From: CAYWIT01 sp964458415
GTDB lineage: Bacteria > Pseudomonadota > Alphaproteobacteria > Micavibrionales > UBA2020
NCBI GenBank assembly: GCA_964458415.1
Contig: CAYWIT010000004.1
Location: forward strand, 88,780-152,779
Reading direction: 5' to 3'
DNA length: 64,000 nucleotides
This document shows positions 26,154 to 34,439 of the stretch, one piece after another. A program made the position numbers and the translations under genes. Position 1 is the stretch's first letter. The number at the start of each line of letters is the position of its first letter. The notes under the pieces are model-generated. The model was not told where the DNA came from. It did no database searches and saw nothing but the letters and a program-made list of their open reading frames with translations.

Positions 26154-26753
26154 ATGCAAATCATTCTGCTTGAACGCGTCGAGAGCCTGGGCCAGATGGG
26201 CGACGTTGTAAACGTCAAGCCCGGTTACGCCCGGAACTTCCTTTTGCCCCGCAACAAAGCGCTGCGCGCGACAAAAGAAAACGTCAGTCATTTCGAAGCC
26301 CAGAAAAAAGTCCTTGAAGCTGAAAACCTGAAACGCCGCGATGAAGCGCAAAAAGTCGCGGGCAAGATGGATGGTCTTAAGGCTGTGATCATTCGCCAGG
26401 CGGCGGAAGCCGGCCAGCTTTTCGGTTCTGTCACGGGTCGTGACATCGCCGAGGCAATTGGCAACAAGGGGTTCAAAGTTGACAAGAGCCAGGTCCGGAT
26501 GGACCGCAGCTACAAGTTGCTGGGGCTGTTTCCGGTGCAGGTTTCCTTGCACCCGGAGGTGACGGTGACGGTGACGATCAATATCGCCCGCTCCGAAGAG
26601 GAAGCCAAGCTTCAGGAAAAACGCGGCGCGGCTTTGATCAGCAAAACGGAAGAAGCCGAAGCAGCGGAAGAAGCATCAGCCAAGGCTGCGGCAAAAGAAG
26701 CTGCGGAGAAAGTCTTTGCAGAAGACTCCTCGTCTGAGGAAGCGGCTGCCTGA
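26154..26753 (+). CDS. rplI: 50S ribosomal protein L9
   Basis: This 199-residue protein has the N-terminal rRNA-binding domain (MQIILLERVESLGQMGDVVNVKPGYARNFLLP..). A connecting helix and the C-terminal domain (LFGSVTGRDIAEAI, SYKLLGLFPVQVSLHPEV) follow. A 45-residue Ala/Glu/Lys-rich tail follows the L9 fold, making it longer than the usual 150; this is common in alphaproteobacteria. AAGGAAAAT lies just before the ATG. A strong terminator closes the rpsF-rpsR-rplI operon. Confidence 0.96.
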   Translation: MQIILLERVESLGQMGDVVNVKPGYARNFLLPRNKALRATKENVSHFEAQKKVLEAENLKRRDEAQKVAGKMDGLKAVIIRQAAEAGQLFGSVTGRDIAEAIGNKGFKVDKSQVRMDRSYKLLGLFPVQVSLHPEVTVTVTINIARSEEEAKLQEKRGAALISKTEEAEAAEEASAKAAAKEAAEKVFAEDSSSEEAAA

Positions 26754-26775
26754 TTCTTTCCGAAACGTGATACCA

Positions 26776-26810
26776 GAAACGCCCGGGCAAAGCCGGGCGT
26801 TTCTTTTTTT
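26776..26810 (+). terminator. Rho-independent terminator of the rpsF-rpsR-rplI operon
   Basis: An 11-bp perfect stem (GAAACGCCCGG at 26776-26786 with CCGGGCGTTTC at 26793-26803) has a six-base loop and is followed by a T-run. It lies 23 bp past the rplI stop. Confidence 0.92.
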
Positions 26811-26865
26811 GCGAAATAACGGGGAAAACGTTCATTTCCGGTGATTCTTCTGCTAGTCTTGCTTC

Positions 26866-28371
26866 ATGACAGCAGAAGCCGCCAGATTCTCGGGACCGCA
26901 ACCTCTCCAGCCGGATACGGCGGGGGATTTCCGTGTTTTGCCGCATAATGAAGAGGTCGAGCAGGCCTTGCTGGGCGCTTTGCTGGTCAATAACCGTTCT
27001 TTGGAAAAAGTATCCGAATTTCTGGCGCCGGCGCATTTTTATAATCCCGTGCATGGCCGCATTTATGAAGCGATTGCCAAGTTTGTAGAACGCGGACAGG
27101 ATGCCAGCCCGATTACGCTCAAGACTTATTTTGACAAAGACGCAGATCTGGCGCATGTCGGCGGCGGACAGTATCTGGCCGATCTGGCCGCGCATATCAT
27201 CAGCGTCGTTAATGTCGAGGATTACGGACGCACCGTTTACGAGATGCACCTGAAGCGGGCGCTGATCACTCTCGGGGAAGATGTCGTCAATGAGGCTTAT
27301 AGTCATGATGTGGATCTGAATCCGCGTCAGCAGATCGAGCAGACGGAAAAGCGGCTGTTCGATCTGGCCACCGCGGGCGATTTCAAGGGCGGTTTTGTCA
27401 GTTTTAACGAGTCGCTGACCCGCGCCATCAAGCAGGCGGAAATCGCCTATCAGCGCGAAGGGCTGGTCACAGGTGTGACCACAGGATTGAACGATATCGA
27501 CAAGCAGCTGGGCGGGTTGCAAAAATCCGATCTGGTAATTCTGGCCGGGCGTCCGTCGATGGGGAAAACCGCATTGGCCACCAATATGGCTTTCAATGCG
27601 GCCCGCAGTTACCTCGATACGCAGGGCAAGGAAGGCGCGGTCGTCGGGTTTTTCTCTCTCGAGATGTCGGCGGAACAGCTTGCCACGCGTATTCTGGCGG
27701 ATCTCTGCGAAATTCCATCCGATAATATCCGGCGCGGGGCGGTCAAGGATGTCGATTTCCATCGCTTCGTTGCGGCTAGCCAGACGCTGTCACAGGCGCC
27801 GCTTTTTATTGACGATACGCCGGCGCTGACCATCGGGGCAATCCGCACGCGCGCGCGCCGGCTCAAGCGCCAGCATAACCTCGGGCTGATCGTTGTTGAC
27901 TATCTTCAGTTGTTGCAGGGCTCCGGACGCGGCGGGGAGCAAAACCGCGTGCTGGAAATCTCCGAGATTACCCGCGGTCTCAAGGCGATCGCCAAGGAGT
28001 TGGACGTACCCGTTCTGGCGCTTTCCCAGCTTTCCCGCGCGGTCGAGCAGCGCGACAACAAGCGCCCGCAGCTTTCGGACCTGCGGGAATCCGGCTCTAT
28101 CGAGCAGGACGCCGATGTTGTCATGTTCGTTTATCGCGAGGAGTATTATCTGGAGCGCGAGCAGGCCGCCCGCCGTCCCGAGGAATCCGAGGAGAAATTC
28201 AACGAGCGCTTCGCCAGCTGCCAAAAGCGACTCGAGGAGGCCCGCAATATCGCCGAGTGTATTGTCGCCAAACAGCGTCATGGCCCGATCGGCATCGTCA
28301 AGCTGCATTTCACCGGCGCCTTCACGCGTTTCAGCAACCTTGAAAATTATCGTGTCGAGAGTTATGAGTGA
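26866..28371 (+). CDS. dnaB: Replicative DNA helicase
   Basis: This 501-residue hexameric helicase unwinds the fork ahead of the polymerase. The N-terminal domain, which contacts primase, starts near residue 25 (LPHNEEVEQALLGALL). The RecA-like motor has Walker A AGRPSMGKTALA at about 227-238, Walker B region LGLIVVDYLQLL near 343, and DLRESGSIEQDADVVMFVYRE near 405. Length is slightly above the E. coli 471 because of insertions near the C-terminus. It overlaps alr by 8 bp. Confidence 0.96.
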   Translation: MTAEAARFSGPQPLQPDTAGDFRVLPHNEEVEQALLGALLVNNRSLEKVSEFLAPAHFYNPVHGRIYEAIAKFVERGQDASPITLKTYFDKDADLAHVGGGQYLADLAAHIISVVNVEDYGRTVYEMHLKRALITLGEDVVNEAYSHDVDLNPRQQIEQTEKRLFDLATAGDFKGGFVSFNESLTRAIKQAEIAYQREGLVTGVTTGLNDIDKQLGGLQKSDLVILAGRPSMGKTALATNMAFNAARSYLDTQGKEGAVVGFFSLEMSAEQLATRILADLCEIPSDNIRRGAVKDVDFHRFVAASQTLSQAPLFIDDTPALTIGAIRTRARRLKRQHNLGLIVVDYLQLLQGSGRGGEQNRVLEISEITRGLKAIAKELDVPVLALSQLSRAVEQRDNKRPQLSDLRESGSIEQDADVVMFVYREEYYLEREQAARRPEESEEKFNERFASCQKRLEEARNIAECIVAKQRHGPIGIVKLHFTGAFTRFSNLENYRVESYE

Positions 28372-29476
28372 TGTCCAAACCGCGCGGTCAGGCGCGCTGG
28401 CTGTGCTGGAAATCGACCTTGACGCCATCGCGGAAAATTATCTGACACTCAAAAAGAAATTACGTGCCGGTGCCGATTGCGCGGCGGTAGTCAAGGCCGA
28501 TGCTTATGGTCTTGGCGCGCTGCCGGTTAGCCGGACGCTTTTTGCACAGGGCTGCCGTCATTTTTTTGTGGCTACAGCGGCAGAGGCTTTTGCCATACGG
28601 GATGTTTTGCCGGCAGCAGCCCTGATTTACGTCCTGAACGGGCCGTGGGGCGCCGCCCCTGCTGCGTTTTCGGCAGCCGGGCTGATCCCCGTCCTTAATA
28701 CGCCGGAAGACCTGGCTTGCTGGCAGGCCGCCGCTAAAACAGCAGAGCGGCGCCTGCCCGCCGTTTTACAGCTGGATACCGGCATGAACCGTCTTGGCCT
28801 TTCTGCGGCGGATGTGGAGAGGCTGGAGGCGGAGACATTCAAGGCGCTGGACATTCGCTATGTGATGAGCCATCTCGCCTGCGCGGATGATCCGGTGCAC
28901 GATAAAAATGTCACCCAGCGGGATTTGTTTGAAACTCTGACCGGACGGTTACCGGTGCCCTGCCGGCGCAGTCTGGCAAATTCGGCAGGAATTTTTCTGG
29001 GCCCGGAATATCATTTTGATCTGGTGCGCCCGGGTTGCGGACTTTACGGAATCTCTCCCTTGGCGCAAGGGGAAAATCAGCTGCGCAATCCGGTGACATT
29101 GCGGGCGCGGATTCTGCAAATCAGAAGAATTGACAGGCCAGAGACGGTTGGATACGGTGCCACTCATACAGTTGTGCCGCCTGCAAAATGCGCTACAATT
29201 TCAGCGGGATATGCGGATGGATATTTGCGCAGCCTGTCGGGGCGCGGGGCTGTGTTCATCGGTGGCGAAAAATGCCCGGTGATCGGCCGCGTCTCGATGG
29301 ATACGATCGTGGTCGATATCACAAAGCTGACGCTGGCATGTCAGGTGGGGGACTGGGCGGAAATCATCGGGCCTCGCCAGACGGCGGATGATGTCGCAAG
29401 GCAAGCGGGAACAATCGGTTACGAAATCCTGACCGGCCTTGGCGCGCGCTATGAACGGAACTATATAACGACCTAG
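28364..29476 (+). CDS. alr: Alanine racemase
   Basis: This 370-residue PLP enzyme interconverts L- and D-alanine for peptidoglycan. The PLP-binding lysine lies in VVKADAYGLGA (Lys44). The catalytic tyrosine region VGYGATHTV and MDTIVVDI are in the C-terminal beta domain. The reading frame extends far upstream inside dnaB, but the ATG at 28364 (MSDVQTARSG) matches the family length and overlaps the dnaB stop by 8 bp. The catabolic role (DadX) is less likely because no dadA is near; mlaE follows. Confidence 0.93.
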   Translation: MSDVQTARSGALAVLEIDLDAIAENYLTLKKKLRAGADCAAVVKADAYGLGALPVSRTLFAQGCRHFFVATAAEAFAIRDVLPAAALIYVLNGPWGAAPAAFSAAGLIPVLNTPEDLACWQAAAKTAERRLPAVLQLDTGMNRLGLSAADVERLEAETFKALDIRYVMSHLACADDPVHDKNVTQRDLFETLTGRLPVPCRRSLANSAGIFLGPEYHFDLVRPGCGLYGISPLAQGENQLRNPVTLRARILQIRRIDRPETVGYGATHTVVPPAKCATISAGYADGYLRSLSGRGAVFIGGEKCPVIGRVSMDTIVVDITKLTLACQVGDWAEIIGPRQTADDVARQAGTIGYEILTGLGARYERNYITT

Positions 29477-29484
29477 AGGGAACC

Positions 29485-30324
29485 ATGGATTACGCGAGCG
29501 AAAATGTCACGGATACGGATGAAACCTTTTCTCCCTTGCGGCGCGGCCTTGATGGTCTGCAGCGACTGGGCGCGGCTCTTCTTAATTTTTTTGCCGCTGT
29601 TGGACGGCTGGCGCAATTCGCCGGACTGGGCGTTTATCACTGCCTGACGCCGCCCTTTTATCCGCGCCTCCTGCTGCGCCAGTTGATTGATATCGGATAT
29701 TATTCCCTGCCGGTGGTGGGGTTGACGACGCTCTTTACCGGGATGGTGCTGGCGTTGCAGAGTTATACCGGTTTTTCGCGCTTTTCGGCAGAAGGGGCGG
29801 TGGCCACGGTGGTTGTTCTTTCCGTGACGCGGGAACTTGCTCCTGTGCTGGCGGGGTTGATGGTGGCGGGCCGTATCGGTGCCGCGATTGCGGCCGAGCT
29901 TGGCACCATGCGCGTGACCGAGCAGATTGACGCGCTGACGACGCTTTCGACCAATCCCTTTAAATACCTGATCGCGCCGCGCCTGATTGCGGGAACGTTG
30001 ATGCTGCCGCTGCTGGTGCTGGTGGGGGATATTATCGGTGTTTTCGGCGGTTATATCGTCGGGGTTTATTCGCTGGGCTTCGAGCCGGAAAATTACCTGC
30101 ATAAAACCTGGGAATATCTGGAGCGTCAGGACGTGGTTTCCGGTTTGTGGAAAGCGGCCGCTTTCGGTTTCATCGTCGCGCTGATGGGCTGCTACAACGG
30201 TTTTAATTCTCAGCGTGGCGCGCAGGGTGTCGGCGCGGCGACGACAAATGCGGTTGTGTCAGCGTCCATTCTGATCCTGATTACGAACTATATTCTCACT
30301 CAGCTCTTTTTCGCGGGGAAGTAA
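29485..30324 (+). CDS. mlaE: MlaE-family lipid ABC transporter permease
   Basis: This 279-residue inner membrane protein carries the MlaE signature ELAPVLAGLMVAGRIGAAI followed by AAELGTMRVTEQIDAL. It has about five membrane spans after a cytoplasmic N-terminal part of some 30 residues. In the Mla system MlaE and MlaF form the ABC core that moves phospholipid between inner and outer membranes. mlaF follows 3 bp downstream. The usual MCE-domain partner MlaD is not adjacent. Confidence 0.92.
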   Translation: MDYASENVTDTDETFSPLRRGLDGLQRLGAALLNFFAAVGRLAQFAGLGVYHCLTPPFYPRLLLRQLIDIGYYSLPVVGLTTLFTGMVLALQSYTGFSRFSAEGAVATVVVLSVTRELAPVLAGLMVAGRIGAAIAAELGTMRVTEQIDALTTLSTNPFKYLIAPRLIAGTLMLPLLVLVGDIIGVFGGYIVGVYSLGFEPENYLHKTWEYLERQDVVSGLWKAAAFGFIVALMGCYNGFNSQRGAQGVGAATTNAVVSASILILITNYILTQLFFAGK

Positions 30325-30327
30325 GTC

Positions 30328-31101
30328 ATGAATGGCCATACAACTCCCAAATTGCAGCTTGAGGGCGTGTACAAATCTTTCGGCAACAATCATGTCCTGC
30401 GCGGCATTGACCTGACTATTCCTAAAGGGAAATCCCTTGTTGTCATCGGCGGATCGGGAACCGGAAAATCCGTCATGATCAAATGCGTATTGGGCCTGAT
30501 CCATCCCGACAAAGGCGCCATTCGCGTTGATGGTGCGGAAACGACGCAGCTCAAGGGGCTGGAGCGCGATGCGCTGATGCGCAAGTTCGGCATGTTGTTT
30601 CAGGGCGGGGCGTTGTTTGACAGTCTTCCCGTCTGGGAGAACGTGGCTTTCGGCCCTATTCAGGGCAAAGGCATGAACCGTAAGGAAGCGCGGGAGCTGG
30701 CGATCGACAAGCTGCGCGCCGTAGGTCTTCCGGCCCGTGTGGCGGAGCTGCTGCCGGCGGAGCTGTCGGGCGGCATGCAAAAGCGTGTCGGTCTTGCCCG
30801 CGCGATTGCCGCCAATCCGGAGATTATCTTTTTTGACGAGCCGACGACAGGTCTTGACCCGATCATGGCGGACGTGATTAACGACCTGATCATCAAAACC
30901 AGCAAAGAGCTTGGCGCGACGACATTGTCTATCACGCATGATATGGCGAGCGCGCGCAAGATCGCCGATGAAATCGCGATGATCTACAAGGGGCAAATTC
31001 TCTGGCAGGGGCCGGCGCAGGATATCGATCATTCCGGCAATGCTTATGTGGACCAGTTTATCCGCGGCAGCGCCGATGGTCCGATTAAAATGGAAGTGTA
31101 G
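30328..31101 (+). CDS. mlaF: MlaF-family lipid ABC transporter ATPase
   Basis: This 257-residue ABC ATPase has Walker A GGSGTGKSVMIKC near residue 46. The signature motif ELSGGMQKRVGLARAIA lies near 147, Walker B EIIFFDEPTTGLDP is followed by the catalytic Glu, and the H-loop SITHDMASARKIADE is present. It powers the MlaE permease encoded 3 bp upstream. The gene ends 7 bp before PBP1A, so lipid transport and cell-wall synthesis genes may share a transcript. Confidence 0.93.
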   Translation: MNGHTTPKLQLEGVYKSFGNNHVLRGIDLTIPKGKSLVVIGGSGTGKSVMIKCVLGLIHPDKGAIRVDGAETTQLKGLERDALMRKFGMLFQGGALFDSLPVWENVAFGPIQGKGMNRKEARELAIDKLRAVGLPARVAELLPAELSGGMQKRVGLARAIAANPEIIFFDEPTTGLDPIMADVINDLIIKTSKELGATTLSITHDMASARKIADEIAMIYKGQILWQGPAQDIDHSGNAYVDQFIRGSADGPIKMEV

Positions 31102-31108
31102 GGCGGAA

Positions 31109-33538
31109 ATGAAGCAGGGGTTTTTCTCCCGCATGGTGATGGCACTGGTTTCTCTGGGCGTTCTGGGCGCGATTGGCGCCGTCGGCGCCGTGAGCGCAGT
31201 GCTGTTTTATTTTGGGCGGGATCTGCCGGATTACCGGGCGCTGGAAACCTACGAGCCCAAGATCGTTACCCGCGCCTATGCCGACGATGGCCGATTGCTG
31301 GCGGAATTTGCCGCGGAAAAGCGTGTGTTCGTGCCGGTTGAATCGGTGCCGCCTCTTGTCGTCAATGCCTTCCTTTCCGCCGAAGACAAGAATTTTTATA
31401 AACATGCGGGCGTGGATTTCATGGGGGTTGTTCGCGCGGCTGTTGTGAATTTGCAGCAGATTGGCTCTGGCCGGAGGCCGAAAGGCGCTTCGACCATTAC
31501 CCAGCAGGTCGCGAAAAATTTTTTGCTGACCAACGAGGTTTCCTATGAGCGCAAGATCAAGGAAGCGATCCTTTCTTTTCGCATCGAACAGGCCTTGTCC
31601 AAGGATCGCATCCTTGAATTATACCTGAATGAAATTTTTCTGGGCGCCCGTGCTTACGGGGTCGCCGCCGCTTCGCTGGAATATTTCAACAAACCGCTGG
31701 ATGAACTGACGCTGGAAGAAGCGGCGTTTCTGGCCGCGCTGCCCAAAGCGCCCAACAATTACAATCCTGAGAAATACTATGATGCGGCGGTGGAGCGGCG
31801 GAACTGGGTGATTGACCAGATGGTTGAAAACGGTCATATCACGGAAGAGGAAGGGGAAAGCGCCAAGGCAAAACCGATCGTTGTATCGCGGCGCGATGAA
31901 AACCAGTATGTGAATTACCCCTATTTTGCGGAGGAGGTGCGCCGCAAGCTGCTGGAGCTTTACGGTGAAAAGGGGCTCTATGAGGGCGGGTTGATTGCCT
32001 ATACGACGATGCGCCCCGATTATCAGAAGGTGGCCGAGAAGGCGCTGCGCAACGGGTTGATCGGTTATGATGTGCGGCACGGTCTGCATAGCGCGGCATT
32101 GGCGCATATTGGCGTGGAGGATTGGCAAAGCAAGCTGGCGCAGGTGGCGCTGCCGCCGGGAACGGGAGATTTCGAGCCGGCGGTCATACTGGAATCCGGG
32201 GATCAGCGGGCGGTGATTGGCCTGCGTTCCGGCAAGAAGGCGGTCATTACCTACAATAAAATGAAGTGGGCGAATAAAAAGGGCGAGAGCGCGCCGGAAA
32301 AAGTCAGTTCATTGCTGAAAACAGGGGATGTCTGGCTAACGGAAACCGCGGGAGAAGAGGACAAAGGCCTGCCGGTTTACTGGCTGCGGCAGATCCCCAA
32401 AGTCTCCGGCGGGTTTATCGCGATGGATCCGCATACGGGCCGGATTTTTGCGATTTCCGGCGGCTTCAGCTATGAAACAAGCCAGTTTAACCGTGCCTCG
32501 CAGGCCTTGCGGCAGCCGGGCTCGGCTTTCAAGCCTTTTGTCTATCTGGCGGGGCTGGAGTCCGGATTTACGCCCGCAACGCTAATTCTGGACGCGCCCT
32601 TCGTGCTGGATCAGGGGCCGGGACTTGGGAAGTGGCGTCCGCAAAACTATACCGAGGATTTCGGCGGGCCAACGACGATGCGTATCGGCCTTGAAAAATC
32701 CCGCAACCTGATGACGATCCGGCTGGCCCATTATGTCGGCATGGATAAAATTGTGGCGCTGGTCCGCAGATTTGGCGTCATGGATGACTTGCCGCCGTTG
32801 CTGTCGATGTCGATCGGCGCCGGAGAAACAACCTTGTTGCGCATGGCGGCGGCCTATAGCGTGTTTGTCAATGGCGGGAAAAAGATAATGCCGACGATGA
32901 TTGATCGCATTCAGGATAAAAAGGGAAAGACCATTTATGTACACGATCAGCGGCCCTGTGACGGCTGCGGCGCATTGGTGCCGTGGAACGGGCAGGAAAC
33001 GCCGGAGATTCCCGATACCCGCGAACAGATTGCCGATGCGCGTCATATGTACCAGATCGTCTCCATGCTGGAAGGCGTCGTTCAGCGCGGTACTGGGGTC
33101 TTGCTGAAGGACGTCGGGCGGCCTGTCGCCGGAAAAACCGGAACGACGAATAATTCCAAGGACACTTGGTTCATGGGGTTTACGCCGGATCTGGTCATGG
33201 GCGTTTATATCGGTTTTGACGAGCCGCAGAGTCTGGGGGCCAAGGAAACGGGTTCCCGCGTTGCGGCGCCGGTGGTCAAGGAGTTCCTGCAACTGGCGTT
33301 GAAAGATATCCCGCCGGTGCCTTTCCGGGTGCCGCAAGGGATCCGTCTGGTGCAGATCAATGCGGAGACGGGAACGCGCGCCAGGCCAGGTGACGAGAAA
33401 ACGATACTGGAATCCTTTGTCGCAGGAACGGAACCGAGCGATGAGCCGATGATGTTTACCGGCAAAGGGGTCAGCACGATTTCTGATGTGACTACCGTGG
33501 GGGAAAGCATCGATACGGGGCTGGGCGGGCTTTATTAG
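31109..33538 (+). CDS. mrcA: Penicillin-binding protein 1A (glycosyltransferase/transpeptidase)
   Basis: This 809-residue class A PBP has an N-terminal membrane anchor at 9-35. The glycosyltransferase domain has the catalytic Glu92 in AEDKNFYKHAG and STITQQVAKN near 128. The transpeptidase domain carries all three motifs: S472-A-F-K475, S531-R-N533 and K676-T-G678. A region of about 120 residues between them is the outer PBP1A-type domain. It builds and cross-links peptidoglycan. The ATG at 31109 follows the mlaF stop by 7 bp with GGGCGGAA as ribosome site; an earlier frame-open start lies inside mlaF. Confidence 0.95.
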   Translation: MKQGFFSRMVMALVSLGVLGAIGAVGAVSAVLFYFGRDLPDYRALETYEPKIVTRAYADDGRLLAEFAAEKRVFVPVESVPPLVVNAFLSAEDKNFYKHAGVDFMGVVRAAVVNLQQIGSGRRPKGASTITQQVAKNFLLTNEVSYERKIKEAILSFRIEQALSKDRILELYLNEIFLGARAYGVAAASLEYFNKPLDELTLEEAAFLAALPKAPNNYNPEKYYDAAVERRNWVIDQMVENGHITEEEGESAKAKPIVVSRRDENQYVNYPYFAEEVRRKLLELYGEKGLYEGGLIAYTTMRPDYQKVAEKALRNGLIGYDVRHGLHSAALAHIGVEDWQSKLAQVALPPGTGDFEPAVILESGDQRAVIGLRSGKKAVITYNKMKWANKKGESAPEKVSSLLKTGDVWLTETAGEEDKGLPVYWLRQIPKVSGGFIAMDPHTGRIFAISGGFSYETSQFNRASQALRQPGSAFKPFVYLAGLESGFTPATLILDAPFVLDQGPGLGKWRPQNYTEDFGGPTTMRIGLEKSRNLMTIRLAHYVGMDKIVALVRRFGVMDDLPPLLSMSIGAGETTLLRMAAAYSVFVNGGKKIMPTMIDRIQDKKGKTIYVHDQRPCDGCGALVPWNGQETPEIPDTREQIADARHMYQIVSMLEGVVQRGTGVLLKDVGRPVAGKTGTTNNSKDTWFMGFTPDLVMGVYIGFDEPQSLGAKETGSRVAAPVVKEFLQLALKDIPPVPFRVPQGIRLVQINAETGTRARPGDEKTILESFVAGTEPSDEPMMFTGKGVSTISDVTTVGESIDTGLGGLY

Positions 33539-33550
33539 GCGCGCAGAGAA

Positions 33551-33846
33551 CTACCAACCTAAGCCCCTGGACTTGTCAGCGGGGACGGGTAGATCTTTCC
33601 GACGCGTTTCTTCCGTCAGGTCGAGCATACCAAGTCCGGAGTGGATATTTGCAAGGGGCCCTCTGGTTTTTCCGGCGCTGCGGCTTCTGCGCTGAAATGC
33701 GGGAACAGGCCATCCCGTTGCGTGGTATCGACGGTTTTTCCAGTGACCAGCATCAGATCAAGATGATGGCCGGTTTTGATATTAGCTTCGTCAACCTGTC
33801 TCTTCAGTTCCTTGAACGGCAAGGCGACGGGAATAACAATGCCCCT
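33551..33846 (-). pseudogene. Small gene broken by a frameshift (or -1 frameshifted)
   Basis: Two adjoining minus-strand frames read as one protein. Frame one gives IVIPVALPFKELKRQVDEAN through AEAAAPEKPEGP and then stops at 33616. The other gives GPLANIHSGLGMLDLTEET and ends KDLPVPADKSRGLGW with a TAG at 33551. They join at the GGGCCCC run (33655-33661). No ATG opens frame one; a TTG at 33820-33822 is the first candidate start, without a clear ribosome site. I do not recognise the family. A one-base indel is the simplest reading; the run also fits the X-XXY-YYZ slippery pattern in frame. Confidence 0.5.
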
Positions 33847-33905
33847 TAGGTAAAATACAACGGGGAATATTCTATGCTAATACAATAATTTTTATTGAAT
33901 ATCAA

Positions 33906-34418
33906 TTAGTTAGTATAAATATCAATACCCAGACGCAGTAAGAGCTCATCCAGCGCCGCCATAAAGCCGTTTTGTGGGCGCATCTGCCCCCGTTCCAGTT
34001 CGGCTTGGAAGGTTTCCTGCGTTACGGCCCCCCTGACGGCGCTACGAATCGCCTCAAGGTCAAGCCCAGCAAGCTGGTCAGCATGAAGCTTCTTTAAAAT
34101 CGTCTCTTCAGACGGATGCATTTCACCGTCGGCGCGGACCAGCAGACCGCCAAAATAGACCAGTTGTCCGCGCACGGCGGGGTCGTTGATATGGGGCAGC
34201 AGATCAGCGATATTTTTGGGATTTTTGAGGTCGTCGGCAAGGGTGGCTTTTTGCTCCGTCGTCATGCCATGAACGCGATCCATATTGGCGAAGATTTTCT
34301 CGAGATGGGCAATCTCGGCAGCATGCAAAATGCCGTCGGCATGGGCGATGGTGATGACACAGCGCCACATGTAAAAGAGGCTGGTTGAAATGCTTTGTCC
34401 GGATGAATTTTCGTTCAT
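33906..34418 (-). CDS. TerB-like tellurite-resistance domain protein
   Basis: This 170-residue helical protein contains the TerB-type pattern near residues 18-45 (CVITIAHADGILHAAEIAHLEKIFANM) and again at about 94-125 (LVRADGEMHPSEETILKKL). Both hold the acidic A-D-G-x-x-H/E motif that binds metal in TerB-like domains. No other ter gene is near, so tellurite resistance itself is not supported. ACAAGGAAAGCAAC precedes the ATG. It is followed on the same strand by the frameshifted small gene and preceded by nothing co-directional within 21 bp except the reductase gene stop at 34440. Confidence 0.75.
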   Translation of the reverse strand: MNENSSGQSISTSLFYMWRCVITIAHADGILHAAEIAHLEKIFANMDRVHGMTTEQKATLADDLKNPKNIADLLPHINDPAVRGQLVYFGGLLVRADGEMHPSEETILKKLHADQLAGLDLEAIRSAVRGAVTQETFQAELERGQMRPQNGFMAALDELLLRLGIDIYTN

Positions 34419-34439
34419 GTTGCTTTCCTTGTTGATAAA

